Both the position numbers and the translations under genes were made by a program. This document shows positions 36,891-45,963 of a DNA stretch of 64,000 bases, piece after piece (the first letter of the stretch is position 1; each line of letters starts with the position of its first letter). Source of the stretch: Deltaproteobacteria bacterium (GTDB lineage: Bacteria > Desulfobacterota > Binatia > UBA9968); assembly GCA_016874755.1 (NCBI GenBank), contig VGTH01000024.1, forward strand, positions 20,366 to 84,365. The letters run 5' to 3'. The notes beneath the pieces were generated by a model that was not told the origin of the DNA, did not search any database, and was given only the letters and a program-made list of their open reading frames with translations.

Positions 36891-37970
36891 ATGGCTCTGG
36901 ACTTTGTCACCAATCAAGAAGTCATCGTCGCGGCGCGCAAAATTCTGCCGCAGGACGTTTGGGACTATCTCAGCGGCGGCGCCGAATCGGAAACCACCAT
37001 GCGGCGCAATCGCCTGGGCTTCGACTACCTGGCGCTGCGGCCGCGCATCTGCGTCGACGTTTCCAAGATCGATACGTCGACGACCTTTCTCGGCCAGAAA
37101 CTCAGAATCCCGGTCATGCTCGCGCCGATGGGCTCGCTGCAATCGATCACGCCGGAAGGCGGCGTCGCGGTGGGCAAGGCGGCGGCGCAATTCGGCTCGA
37201 TCAATTTCGTAAGCTCAGTGACCCAACCGACGTTGGAAGAGATCGCCGCGGCGACGACTACGCCGAAAATCTTTCAGCTCTATATTCGCGGCGGATTGGA
37301 CTGGTGCAAACAGATGGTCGACCGCGCGCTCAAGGCCGGCTACATGGCGCTCTGTTTGACCGTCGACACGGCGCACTACAGCCGGCGCGAGCGGCAGATG
37401 ATGAACCGCTGGCTGCCGCCGAGCAAACGGGTCGAGAACAACACACGGATTTTTCAAGCGATGCTCACCTGGGAGTTGATGGCGGCGATCAAAAAGCACG
37501 CCGGCGTGCCGCTGATTCTCAAAGGCGTGGGCACCGCGGAGGATGCGAAAATCGCCGTCGACCACGGCGTCGAAGTGGTTTACATCTCCAACCACGGCGG
37601 CCGCCAGTTGGACCATGGCCGCGGCACCATCGATATCGTTCCCGAAGTAGTCGATGCGGTCAACGGCAAGGCCGACGTCGTGCTCGACGGCGGCGTCATG
37701 CGCGGCACCGACATTCTCAAAGCCATCGCGCTCGGCTGCAAAGCGGTCACCATCGGCAAGCTGCAAGGCTGGGGCCTGGCCGCCGGGGCCGACGCCGGCG
37801 TCGTGCGCGTGCTCGAAATACTCGAAGAAGAGCTGATCATCGACATGGGGCTCTTGGGCGTGACGCGCATCGACCAGGTGAACTCGAACCATGTCTGTCA
37901 ATCATACCCGGTCGCCTGGCCGCACGAGATGAGCGCGTTCCCCTATATGCCGGGCGGCCAGCTGCGCTGA
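36891..37970 (+). CDS. FMN-dependent alpha-hydroxy acid oxidase/dehydrogenase
   Basis: A 359-residue flavoprotein of the lactate/glycolate oxidase superfamily. The signature SNHGGRQLDHGRGT holds the catalytic His235; IPVMLAPMGSLQSITPEG, TVDTAHYSRRERQM and VVLDGGVMRGTDILKAIALG are the FMN-binding blocks. The ATG at 36891 has GAGGAG at good spacing. Lactate, glycolate, mandelate or another 2-hydroxy acid could be the substrate; GPxS motifs of classic lactate oxidases are not decisive here. No membrane helix is visible, so the electron acceptor may be oxygen or a soluble carrier. Confidence 0.9.
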   Translation: MALDFVTNQEVIVAARKILPQDVWDYLSGGAESETTMRRNRLGFDYLALRPRICVDVSKIDTSTTFLGQKLRIPVMLAPMGSLQSITPEGGVAVGKAAAQFGSINFVSSVTQPTLEEIAAATTTPKIFQLYIRGGLDWCKQMVDRALKAGYMALCLTVDTAHYSRRERQMMNRWLPPSKRVENNTRIFQAMLTWELMAAIKKHAGVPLILKGVGTAEDAKIAVDHGVEVVYISNHGGRQLDHGRGTIDIVPEVVDAVNGKADVVLDGGVMRGTDILKAIALGCKAVTIGKLQGWGLAAGADAGVVRVLEILEEELIIDMGLLGVTRIDQVNSNHVCQSYPVAWPHEMSAFPYMPGGQLR

Positions 37971-38039
37971 AGTTGCGCGCTGTTTTAGTCGCCCGGAGAT
38001 TGCCGGAGCCACACAGCTCAACCCGGACAACATTTCACC

Positions 38040-38183
38040 AGGACAGCGCCAGGCTTGGACCGCGAGTGCTTCGACAAAGCGGTCAACGACGGCAAAGGCC
38101 AGATGCCGCCCAGGGCGGGAGTGCTCAGCGAAGAGGAAATAGATCAGTTGTGGGTGTATGTTCGGTCGAGGATCGACGGTTAG
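38040..38183 (+). pseudogene. Cytochrome c C-terminal relic
   Basis: The frame ending at TAG 38181 encodes GLDRECFDKAVNDGKGQMPP and LSEEEIDQLWVYVRSRIDG, the last two helices and the axial-Met loop (GxMPP) of a class I cytochrome c. No heme-binding CxxCH is readable upstream in this frame; only a CRSH vestige precedes it, after an in-frame stop at 37986. There is no start codon, so this is the remnant of a lost gene. It overlaps the AOR stop codon by 4 bases. Confidence 0.6.
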
Positions 38184-39985
38184 AGTTGGGCCACCGCCTC
38201 AAGGCCTAGCGCCGCCAATTTTTCTGCGGGAATAAACCCATCGGCACGCCAACCCCGCGCTGAATAATAGCTCTGCACCATCTGGCGCAGTTCTTCAGCA
38301 TCTAGCCCAATGCCTTGACCGACACCGCTGGGCAGCGCTTCGCTCAGCAAACGTTGCGGCAAACCATCGTCGCTCGGTTGCCAGCCTTCGCGAACGTTGA
38401 AAAGTTTTTTCAACGTGTGAATGCGTGTGCCGATCTGTTTGAGTTCGATAGCCGAAATGTCCCAGCCAGTGACTTTGCTGAGTAGCTCGGCGGCTTCGCC
38501 ATAGAAATCATCGAAACATTTGCGCAGAAACTTGCAGACGATTAATGAATCGAGCACGGCGGCGAAATCTTCGGACTCAGCAACGATCCTTCCTCGGTTG
38601 GTATCAGCTTTGAAACGATCGACAGCTCCGGAGAAATCGGCTTCATAGGCGCCCGAGCGATTGTGACAGGCGCCGCGCGGACTGACCGCCAGGCCGAGCG
38701 CCATGCTCTTCAAGCTGCGCGGCTCGTAGCCGGGCAGCTCCAAGCCTTTCACATGCATGGCCCAGTAATCGCTGCCGTTGCCGAGGACCTGCGCGGCGCG
38801 CCGTGAACCCTCGGCGAGCAGCGTTCCTAGAGCGCGCCGCTCGGCAATCGCTTCGAGCGCCGCCAGCAGCGCCTCGGCGTTGCCAAAGCGCAGGCCGTTG
38901 AAGTCCGGCAACAGCCCTCTCTCGCCGCATTCCATCGCCCAGGCGAGCGTGCCGCCGGCGCTGATCGTGTCGAGACCGTAGCGGTCGCAGAGCTGCGCCG
39001 CCTGGAGCACGACGTTGGGATCTTCAATGCCGCACAGCGGGCCGAGCGCAAAAAGGGTCTCGTATTCGAGACGCTGCTCGTCGCCGTCGAGCGCTTTGAA
39101 CAGGCGCTCGCATTGAATCGTGCAGGCCGCGCAGCCGTGGCGACGGCTAAAATTGTTTTCCGTCAGCGTCTCGCCGCTGAGCGCGTCGGCGTGATCAAAG
39201 GTCGATCGTTGAAAGTTGCGCGTCGGCAGCGTGCCGAGTTGGTTAAAAACCGATAAATTCGCCACCGTGCCGATCTCGCGATACTTGTCGGTGACCGAGC
39301 TAAGGCTGCGTGCGCGCAGAGCCTGGGCAATTTTCTCAACGCCCGAGGAATCGGCCACAGCGGTGCTGCGATCGCCGCATAGCGCGATCGCTTTTAGGTT
39401 CTTCGATCCCATCACGGCGCCGACGCCACCGCGGCCGGCGTGGCGGCCTTCGTTGCTGATGGTCGCGAAACGGACGAGATTTTCGCCGGCTTTGCCGATG
39501 GCGGCGATGCGAACGCTTGCGCCGCCCAGCTCGGCGCGAATGGCTGCTGCGGTATTAATGGGGCTCTTGCCAGCCAGTGTCTCTGCGCTGCGAAATGCGA
39601 CGTTGTCGTTGTCAATAAAGAGATAAGCCGGTTTTTCCGCTCGTCCGGTGATGACGATGGCGTCAAAACCAAGCCGTTTTAGCTCTAACGCAAAATGGCT
39701 GGAAGAGAGCGAGTCGGCGATAAACCCAGTCAGCGGCGACTTGGTGACGACGGCATATTTCGCCGTGGTGGTAAGGCTGGTGCCGACTAGAGGAGCGCTC
39801 ACGAATATTAACGGATTGTCTGGCGAGAACGGGTCGACGCCCGGTGGCGCGTATTCATAGAGGAGGCTCGTGCCCAGACCGATGCCGCCAACGAAAGCGC
39901 GCAAACGCGCTTCTTCGATGTCGCGCCGGACGATTCGTTGCGAGGTCAAATCGACATGCAGCAAGCGGCGGTGAAAGCCGTACAT
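38180..39985 (-). CDS. Aldehyde:ferredoxin oxidoreductase (AOR family, tungsten/molybdopterin)
   Basis: A 601-residue enzyme of normal family length that oxidises aldehydes to carboxylates, or runs in reverse with strong reductants. The [4Fe-4S] ligands are C285, C288, C292 (GCAACTIQCERL) and C484 (SLIVCKFLRKC). The bis-pterin motifs are CDRYGLDTISAGG and the N-terminal SAPLVGT ... GRGGVGAVMGSKNLKAI. The N-terminus YGFHRRLLHVDLTSQRI is standard. It begins 3 bases after the MobA-MoaD fusion stop, so the two are co-translated. This gene would need tungsten or molybdenum cofactor supplied nearby. Confidence 0.95.
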   Translation of the reverse strand: MYGFHRRLLHVDLTSQRIVRRDIEEARLRAFVGGIGLGTSLLYEYAPPGVDPFSPDNPLIFVSAPLVGTSLTTTAKYAVVTKSPLTGFIADSLSSSHFALELKRLGFDAIVITGRAEKPAYLFIDNDNVAFRSAETLAGKSPINTAAAIRAELGGASVRIAAIGKAGENLVRFATISNEGRHAGRGGVGAVMGSKNLKAIALCGDRSTAVADSSGVEKIAQALRARSLSSVTDKYREIGTVANLSVFNQLGTLPTRNFQRSTFDHADALSGETLTENNFSRRHGCAACTIQCERLFKALDGDEQRLEYETLFALGPLCGIEDPNVVLQAAQLCDRYGLDTISAGGTLAWAMECGERGLLPDFNGLRFGNAEALLAALEAIAERRALGTLLAEGSRRAAQVLGNGSDYWAMHVKGLELPGYEPRSLKSMALGLAVSPRGACHNRSGAYEADFSGAVDRFKADTNRGRIVAESEDFAAVLDSLIVCKFLRKCFDDFYGEAAELLSKVTGWDISAIELKQIGTRIHTLKKLFNVREGWQPSDDGLPQRLLSEALPSGVGQGIGLDAEELRQMVQSYYSARGWRADGFIPAEKLAALGLEAVAQL

Positions 39986-39988
39986 CGC

Positions 39989-40876
39989 TCAACCTCCGGC
40001 ATCGGCGGAGAGTAAAAAAATCCTATCCCCGGAGTTGATTTTGGCGCTTGGGGATCGCTCGAAATGGAGGCCGTTGATGTTGCAGGTGTAGCCGGCGGTC
40101 AGACCGTTAGCACCGATGATTTTGCCGCGCAGCTCCGGCAAGCGTTCAGCCAGGGCGTTTAAAACATGTGAGAGTGTCGCATCGCGCGGCAATGAGAGTG
40201 CGACGTCTCTTCTCTTTGCGACCATGCGGGCCACGCCAAAGAGTTCCACGGAAACTGCGATTGGGTCGGTCATTCTTGATTCCCAGAGCTGCAGCGCGGC
40301 GTGGTATTCCTCGGGCGAGTTCATGTTGAGAAAGCTCAAGCCATCGGGGTCCAAGCGGCGGATTTCGTCTTCGTGAACTTTACGCGTACGAACTTTGTCG
40401 TACAGAAAAATCGGCCGCAGCTCGTTGCGGTCCAGTTGGTCTTTGAGCAACGGTGTGCAGCTCGTTCGATAAACCGCGTGCAGCGGCTGGTAGCGATCTT
40501 CCCAAAACGGTACCACGACGTCGAAGTTAGAGATTTGAGAGATCAGATTCGAGATCAAAGTAAGATTGAGAAACGGCGCATCACAGGATGTCACGAAACA
40601 CACTTCTTTGGTTGAGGCGTTGAGTCCATGGTAGATGCCGCTCACAGGACCTTGGTAGGCGACGTCGTCGCGCACCACTAGAGCCGGTATTTTCGGCAGC
40701 TCTTGGTCCGGTGCTGCGACAACAACGGTTTCGGTGAACATTGTACTCAAATGTCGGAGGACATGCGTGATCAGTGGCTCGCCATCGAAAGGTAACAGCG
40801 CTTTGGGCCGGCCCATGCGCGAGCTTTTGCCGCCGACGAGAATAACAGCGGTGGCGTGATCGAGAACAGAAGCCAT
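39989..40876 (-). CDS. MobA-MoaD fusion: molybdenum cofactor guanylyltransferase with C-terminal ubiquitin-like sulfur carrier
   Basis: A 295-residue two-domain protein. Residues 1-200 are MobA-like: ILVGGKSSRMGRPKALLPFDG is the GTP-binding loop, and TSCDAPFL the metal-binding DxP. Residues 203-295 form a MoaD/ThiS-like beta-grasp domain (VSVELFGVARMVAKRRDVAL, INSGDRIFLLSADAGG) ending exactly in Gly-Gly, the sulfur-carrying tail. A Met at residue 202 (codon at 40273) could also give a separate carrier. Its position between FDH and AOR, both pterin enzymes, fits a cofactor supply role. Confidence 0.85.
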   Translation of the reverse strand: MASVLDHATAVILVGGKSSRMGRPKALLPFDGEPLITHVLRHLSTMFTETVVVAAPDQELPKIPALVVRDDVAYQGPVSGIYHGLNASTKEVCFVTSCDAPFLNLTLISNLISQISNFDVVVPFWEDRYQPLHAVYRTSCTPLLKDQLDRNELRPIFLYDKVRTRKVHEDEIRRLDPDGLSFLNMNSPEEYHAALQLWESRMTDPIAVSVELFGVARMVAKRRDVALSLPRDATLSHVLNALAERLPELRGKIIGANGLTAGYTCNINGLHFERSPSAKINSGDRIFLLSADAGG

Positions 40877-40933
40877 AAGACAGCGTAGGGTCGGCGCAGC
40901 GGCATAGTCAAGGCGCTTCGTGCACTGTGTAGG

Positions 40934-40951
40934 GGCGATTCATGAGTCGCC
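40934..40951. repeat. GGCGATTCATGAGTCGCC near-palindrome
   Basis: An 18-base near-perfect palindrome (one mismatched pair) preceded by TGTAGG, in the gap between the fusion gene and the FDH catalytic gene. Confidence 0.65.
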
Positions 40952-40981
40952 ATCACGAAACATACCCAGGCGGTGGTCTGT

Positions 40982-41033
40982 GTAGGGTGCGCCGTGCGCA
41001 CCATCCGGAAACGGTGCGCACGGCGCACCCTAC
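40982..41033. repeat. Perfect 21-bp inverted repeat (GTAGGGTGCGCC type)
   Basis: Arms 40982-41002 and 41013-41033 are perfectly complementary over 21 bases around a 10-base loop (GTAGGGTGCGCC ... GGCGCACCCTAC). It lies 28 bases past the FDH stop and could fold as a strong RNA hairpin, but lacks a U-tract. Palindromes of this type are common intergenic repeats. Confidence 0.9.
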
Positions 41034-41060
41034 GGGGATTCGGTCGGGCTTGAGCGGAAA

Positions 41061-43214
41061 TTAATACCGGCCTCGCGCGGTCTGCGGCGGGAGCTCTTCT
41101 TTTTCCGCCGATTGTACGCGCACGGCGCAGGCTTTGTACTCGGGGATCTTCGCCAGAGGATCGACGGCATCTATTGTAAGCAGGTTGGCGGCGGCCTCGT
41201 GGAAATGCATGGGAATGAAGACCACGCCGACCGTGGTTCGCTGCGTTACCCACGCTCGCAGCACGACGGTGCCGCGGCGCGATGAGACCCGCACGGCTTG
41301 GCCGTCTGCGATTTTCAATTTGGCCGCGTCGGCGGGATTGATCTCGACGCGTGCCTGCGGAAAGAGATCGTCGAGTTGCGAGTGGCGCGTCAGCGTGCCG
41401 CCGTGCCAGTGTTCCAACACACGCCCGGTGGTGAGGATGAACGGATATTCCTCGTCCGGCATCTCGACGGCGGGGACGTACTCCAACGGATGGAATTTGC
41501 CTCTGCCGCGGGGAAACGTGTCGGTGAACAAATACGGTGTGCCGGGATGGTTATCGTCCCAGACGGGAGTCTGCAGGCCACCTTTTTCAAGCCGCGGATA
41601 TTTTACGCCGGCATATTCCGGCACCACGCGGCCCATCTCTTCGAGTACCTCGGCGGGCGATTGATACGACCAGAACGCAGATTTTGGTCGACCGAGCTTC
41701 TTTTCGATGCGTTGCGCGAGCGCGCAGTTGATCTGCCAGTCGGCGCGCGCTTGGCCGCGCGGTTCGATGGCTTTGCGCACGCGCTGGACCCGGCGATCGG
41801 TGTTAGTGAAGGTGCCATCTTTCTCGGCCCACGACGTTGCCGGCAGAAACACGTCCGCATAGGCGCCGGATTCGTTGATGAACAGATCCTGGGCTGAAAG
41901 AAATTCTAACTGCTCAATCATGTGGCGCGCGTGGTTCAAATTGGGCTCGGACATCATCGGATTCTCGCCCATGATGTGCAGCGCGCGCACACCGCCGGGG
42001 TGAACTGCATCCATGATCTCAGTGGTGGTCAATCCCAAATGGCGATTGAGACCGCCGGCTTCGACATTCCACGCCTGCTCGAATCGGCGTGCTGCCGCTT
42101 CGCTGTCGACGCGCTGATAGCCGGGATAGTGCCAGGGCATGGCGCCGGAGTCGGACGCGCCCTGGACATTGTTCTGGCCGCGCAGCGGATTGAGCCCGGT
42201 GCCTTGGCGGCCGATGTGGCCGGTGAGCAATGCCAGGTTAATCAGCGACATCGCGTTGTCGGTGCCGTGAGAATGCTCGGGAATGCCCAGGGCCCAATAG
42301 ATTGCCGCGTTCTTCTCGCCGGCGTACATGCGCGCGGCTTGAATAATCAAATTCCTGTCGACGCCGGAGATCTTTTCTGCGTATTCGGGCGTGAACTTTT
42401 CCAGCGATTTGACAAACTCAGTAAAATTTTCAGTGCGACGGTCGATGAAGTCCTGGTTGTAAAGCTTCTCTTTCACGATGACATGCGCCATGGCGGAGAA
42501 GAGCGGCACGTCGGTGCCGGGCTTTTCGGGCAGCCAGAGCGCCGCATAGTTGACCATCTCGACGCGGCGCGGATCGACGACGATCAGCTTGGCGCCGTGC
42601 TTTTCGACGGCGGCTTTCATCTGCAGTGCGATGATCGGATGAGTTTCTGCCGTGTTCGATCCCGTCACGATGAAAACATCGTTGTGAATCACTTCGGCGG
42701 CGGTGTTGCTCATCGCCGAGGAGCCCACGGCCATCTGCAGTGCGACAACGGAACCGGCGTGGCACAGCCGCGTGCAGTGGTCGACGTTGTTGCTGCGAAA
42801 CAACGCGCGGAAGAGTTTCTGCAGGAGATAATTGTCTTCGTTGGTGGCTTTGGCGCAGCAATAGACCGCCATGGCCTTGGCGCCATCGCGCTGGTAGATC
42901 TCGACCATGCGGCTGGCGGTGTAGTCGAGAGCTTCGTCCCAAGTGACTTCGTGCCATTCAGCACGGTCGAAGGCTTGCGTGCGCGCGCCGGGTTGCTGGT
43001 GAGTTTTTCGAATCAACGGCGTTGTGACCCGGTCTCTGTTGTAGATGAAGTCGTAGCCGAAGCGGCCTTTGACGCAGAGGTTGCCGTGGTTGACCGTCGA
43101 ATCGAAGGGCGAGGTGACTTTGTAAATGTAGTCGCCTTTAATGTGCAACTGCAGGTTACAGCCGACGCCACAGTATGGACAGGTGGTCGGAACGACGCGA
43201 TCGGCGGTGATCAT
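41061..43214 (-). CDS. Formate dehydrogenase, molybdopterin catalytic (alpha) subunit
   Basis: A 717-residue catalytic subunit of a soluble formate dehydrogenase. The N-terminal [4Fe-4S] ligands are C12, C15, C19 (TCPYCGVGC) and C47. The active-site pair is C151-H152 ([10 protein letters not shown]), a cysteine rather than selenocysteine. The remainder carries [38 protein letters not shown] and the dinucleotide-binding C-terminal domain with [15 protein letters not shown]. The NuoG-like N-terminal extension normal for FdsA is a separate gene here, overlapping by 4 bases (43211-43214). Confidence 0.93.
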   Translation of the reverse strand: MITADRVVPTTCPYCGVGCNLQLHIKGDYIYKVTSPFDSTVNHGNLCVKGRFGYDFIYNRDRVTTPLIRKTHQQPGARTQAFDRAEWHEVTWDEALDYTASRMVEIYQRDGAKAMAVYCCAKATNEDNYLLQKLFRALFRSNNVDHCTRLCHAGSVVALQMAVGSSAMSNTAAEVIHNDVFIVTGSNTAETHPIIALQMKAAVEKHGAKLIVVDPRRVEMVNYAALWLPEKPGTDVPLFSAMAHVIVKEKLYNQDFIDRRTENFTEFVKSLEKFTPEYAEKISGVDRNLIIQAARMYAGEKNAAIYWALGIPEHSHGTDNAMSLINLALLTGHIGRQGTGLNPLRGQNNVQGASDSGAMPWHYPGYQRVDSEAAARRFEQAWNVEAGGLNRHLGLTTTEIMDAVHPGGVRALHIMGENPMMSEPNLNHARHMIEQLEFLSAQDLFINESGAYADVFLPATSWAEKDGTFTNTDRRVQRVRKAIEPRGQARADWQINCALAQRIEKKLGRPKSAFWSYQSPAEVLEEMGRVVPEYAGVKYPRLEKGGLQTPVWDDNHPGTPYLFTDTFPRGRGKFHPLEYVPAVEMPDEEYPFILTTGRVLEHWHGGTLTRHSQLDDLFPQARVEINPADAAKLKIADGQAVRVSSRRGTVVLRAWVTQRTTVGVVFIPMHFHEAAANLLTIDAVDPLAKIPEYKACAVRVQSAEKEELPPQTARGRY

Positions 43215-43909
43215 GACTTCCTCCGGCGCCGGTTGCTGCCCCGGGTCGCCTGCATGATTTCGCTTAAGTCTTTTCCCTGTTCGAGCAGGGCTTCGCGCTT
43301 GGGTTTGAGCGCCCCGGTGGGGCAGACGCCAACGCACTGGCCGCAGAAGACGCAAGTAGTTTCCGGCATCGACTTATCGAAGAACGTGCCGATGCTGGTG
43401 TCGAAGCCGCGGCCTTTGAAGTTAATCGCATAGGTGTACTGCGCGTCGTCGGCGCAGACCTGGACGCAGCGCCAGCAGAGAATGCACTTGTCGTAGTCGC
43501 GGACATACATCGGGTTGTCGTCGAGCAGTTCGCGCTCGCGCTTTTTCGCATCGACGAATCGTGACCGGTCGGCGTGATAGTCGGCGATAAACTGTTGAAT
43601 CTCCGGTGCCTCGGCGAGATCCACGGCGGAGTTGAGCATTTCCAAAATCGTGCGACGACTGCGCTCGGCGCGCGCGCTCAACGTCGTGACCCTCATGCCC
43701 TCGCTCACGCGGCTTAAACAAGCCGGCAGCAACGGCCGAACTCCTTCAACTTCAACGACGCAGATGCGGCACAGCCCATTCGCCGTACAATGGTCGTGAT
43801 AGCAAATCGTCGGCACCTGCTTGCCGAGCTGCTCCGCCGCTTTGAGGATGGTTGTCCCGGCGGGAACGGTGACGGATTGGCCGTCGATGGTGAGAGTGAT
43901 GTCTGCCAT
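43211..43909 (-). CDS. Formate dehydrogenase-associated 2Fe-2S/4Fe-4S subunit (HoxU/NuoG-N-like)
   Basis: A 232-residue electron-transfer subunit. Residues 1-80 form a plant-type ferredoxin with C36, C47, C50 and C64; the His-Cys cluster segment follows around 85-120. Two [4Fe-4S] sites are readable: [11 protein letters not shown] and [11 protein letters not shown]. This is the N-terminal third of FdsA/NuoG as an independent protein. The overlap of its stop with the catalytic subunit start means coupled translation. It carries electrons between the FMN subunit and the pterin site. Confidence 0.9.
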   Translation of the reverse strand: MADITLTIDGQSVTVPAGTTILKAAEQLGKQVPTICYHDHCTANGLCRICVVEVEGVRPLLPACLSRVSEGMRVTTLSARAERSRRTILEMLNSAVDLAEAPEIQQFIADYHADRSRFVDAKKRERELLDDNPMYVRDYDKCILCWRCVQVCADDAQYTYAINFKGRGFDTSIGTFFDKSMPETTCVFCGQCVGVCPTGALKPKREALLEQGKDLSEIMQATRGSNRRRRKS

Positions 43910-43943
43910 GGGCGATCTCTATAGCTATGCACTGGGAATGATT

Positions 43944-44025
43944 GCACCACGAAGCAGACGAAGGACACGAAGTTCGGAATCCTTTGTTCCGAAACCTTCG
44001 TGATCTTCGTGTCCTTCGTGGTGAG
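43944..44025. repeat. CTTCGTGGTG-type intergenic palindrome, copy 4
   Basis: Left arm CACCACGAAGCAGACGAAGG with ACACGAAGTTCGG and right arm CCTTCGTGATCTTCGTGTCC with TTCGTGGTG. It sits inside the formate dehydrogenase operon, between the NuoEF-like gene and the ferredoxin subunit gene. Confidence 0.85.
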
Positions 44026-44027
44026 TG

Positions 44028-45752
44028 CTATTTCTTTGCATCGAATAATTCCGGCCATAGTTTCATGGCGCTCAGCACCGCTGTGGCCGCAGTCTGGCCC
44101 AGGCCGCAGAGCGATGCGTCGATCATCGTGCCGCCGATATCGGACAGGCGCTCACGGTCGCCGGTGATTGCGTGATTGCGCGCGCCGCGGTCGAGAATTT
44201 CGTACTGTCGCTGACTACCGAGTTGGCATGGATAGCATTTGCCGCAGCTCTCGTCGGCAAAGAAGTGACCAAGCCGTTTCAGCATATCCCGTAGGTCTGC
44301 GCTATCGTCGAAAACCACTATGGCGCCTGAACCGAGGGGCAATTCGGCCGCGCGCAGGTCTTCGAACGTCAGTTTCACATCCAAATCTTTCTCCACAGCG
44401 AAAGCCCCGGCGGCGCCGCCCATGAGCACGGCTTGCAGCTTGCGGCCCGGATTCAACCCGCCAGCGAGATCGAGGAGCAAATGACGCAACGTCACGCCGA
44501 AGGGGACTTCGTAGAGCCCTGGTTTCTGCACTTGCCCCGACACACAGAAAAGTTTGGGACCCGGTGAGCGCTCCGTCCCAATCTTGCGATATTTAGTGGC
44601 ACCGCGCGCGATGATCAGCGGCACATTGCAGAAAGTTTCGACGTTGTTAATGATCGTCGGTTTTTGAAACAAGCCGTGGGTAGTGGGGAAGGGCGGCTTG
44701 ATGCGCGGCAGACCGCGCTTGCCTTCAATCGATTCCAGCAGCGCTGTCTCTTCGCCGCAGATGTAAGCGCCGGCGCCGAGGCGCATTTCGATGTCGAAAT
44801 TCAATGGCGAACCAAGAATGTTTTTACCGAGCATTCTTGCTTGGCGCGCCTCGTTCACCGCGTTACTTAAGATTCTGAAAGCGGCGGGATATTCGCCGCG
44901 CACGTAAATGTAGCCCTGGCTCGCCCCCACTGCATGGGCGGCAATGATCATGCCCTCGATCGTGCGGTGCGGGTCTTCTTCCATCAAGATGCGATCTTTA
45001 AACGTACCGGGCTCGGACTCGTCGGCGTTGCAAACGATGTACTTGGGTTGGTCTGGCGCAGCGGCCGCGCCTTCCCATTTGATTCCTGTCGGAAATGCGG
45101 CGCCGCCGCGGCCGACTAGTCCCGCCGTTTTTACTTCGGTGATGACCGCTTGCGGCGTCATCGTCAGAGCTTTCTTGAGGGCGGCGTAGCCACCGCTTTT
45201 TTGGTAATCGGCCAGCGCCGTCGGACGGCCGGCGCCACAATTGCTGGTGAGTATGCGAATATCGCCGCCGACGAAACTTTCGGGGCTCTGCCCGGTTGCT
45301 GCACAGATCGCCGCCGGGTTGTTCGAATCTGCTTTGCCAACCGCCTTCTCGCCCACAAGCGCTGCTGGCGCATGATCACACAAGCCGAGGCAAGGCGCAT
45401 GCTCGACCGTAAACTCACCGTTGGTGCTGACATCACCCGGCGCAACGTTTAAATGATTACACAGAGACTCGGCCAGCCCATCGGCGCCGGCAAGGGCGCA
45501 ACTCGGTGAGCTGCAAGCCTGGATGACCGTGCGGCCCACCGGTTCGCTGTGTAACATCGCATAGAAATCGATGACGCCGAAGACATCGGCAAGGGGGACG
45601 CGCAACGTACGCGCAACTTCTGCCGCGACCGGCTCAGAGACCCAACCCTGTAAGCGTTGGGCAAGATGCAACGCGGGTAGCAGCGCCGTGCGGCCTTGCG
45701 GCGCAATTTCGGCAAGCGCTTTGCGTAGCAGTTCGAGGTCGGCGTCGGTCAT
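44028..45752 (-). CDS. NuoE-NuoF fusion: NAD-binding diaphorase subunit of formate dehydrogenase
   Basis: A 574-residue fusion. The N-terminal ~150 residues are NuoE/FdsG-like, with 2Fe-2S ligands in ACSSPSCALAGA and CLGLCDHAP. The rest is NuoF/FdsB-like: FMN loop VGRGGAAFPTGIKW, NADH site GAGAYICGEETALLESIEG and the [4Fe-4S] ligands SCGKCYPCQLG plus SLCGLGQ. ATG 45752 is chosen; GTG 45797 is an in-frame alternative. With the next two genes it makes a complete NAD-dependent formate dehydrogenase of the FDS type. A Complex I or NAD-hydrogenase role is less likely because the catalytic partner is FDH-like. Confidence 0.92.
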   Translation of the reverse strand: MTDADLELLRKALAEIAPQGRTALLPALHLAQRLQGWVSEPVAAEVARTLRVPLADVFGVIDFYAMLHSEPVGRTVIQACSSPSCALAGADGLAESLCNHLNVAPGDVSTNGEFTVEHAPCLGLCDHAPAALVGEKAVGKADSNNPAAICAATGQSPESFVGGDIRILTSNCGAGRPTALADYQKSGGYAALKKALTMTPQAVITEVKTAGLVGRGGAAFPTGIKWEGAAAAPDQPKYIVCNADESEPGTFKDRILMEEDPHRTIEGMIIAAHAVGASQGYIYVRGEYPAAFRILSNAVNEARQARMLGKNILGSPLNFDIEMRLGAGAYICGEETALLESIEGKRGLPRIKPPFPTTHGLFQKPTIINNVETFCNVPLIIARGATKYRKIGTERSPGPKLFCVSGQVQKPGLYEVPFGVTLRHLLLDLAGGLNPGRKLQAVLMGGAAGAFAVEKDLDVKLTFEDLRAAELPLGSGAIVVFDDSADLRDMLKRLGHFFADESCGKCYPCQLGSQRQYEILDRGARNHAITGDRERLSDIGGTMIDASLCGLGQTAATAVLSAMKLWPELFDAKK

Positions 45753-45852
45753 TCTATCGTCGCTTGGCTTGGCGTTGATAGAATGATCGTGCCTCACATA
45801 CTCATGCTGTGCAAGATGTGGCTATGAGTGGAAAATCCGACTTTCGGGAACA

Positions 45853-45935
45853 TGTGTCATCCTGAGCGCCAGCGAAGGATCTGCTTTTCGCGCACTTGCA
45901 GGAAGCAGATTCTCCGCGGTTGGCTCAGAATGACA
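45853..45935. repeat. TCATCCTGAG...CTCAGAATGA intergenic inverted repeat
   Basis: Left arm TGTCATCCTGAGCGCCAGCG with AAGGATCTGC and right arm GCAGATTCTCCGCGG with CTCAGAATGACA are imperfect complements. It separates the FDH operon from the diiron-type gene. This repeat type is widespread between genes of many environmental bacteria. Confidence 0.75.
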
Positions 45936-45963
45936 GTCCGCGTGTCTTTCGAATAGAGGGACT

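Noticed and set aside
36884..38209. Long plus-strand open frame across the hydroxy-acid oxidase
   Set aside because: Shadow frame; the oxidase reading (36891-37970) carries the SNHGGRQ signature.
42762..42764. Selenocysteine in the formate dehydrogenase active site
   Set aside because: The active-site position encodes an ordinary Cys codon within RLCHAG, and no in-frame TGA is needed.
41922..43433. Plus-strand open frame opposite the formate dehydrogenase gene
   Set aside because: Antisense shadow rich in Asp, His and Val; the minus strand gives an unmistakable FDH catalytic subunit.
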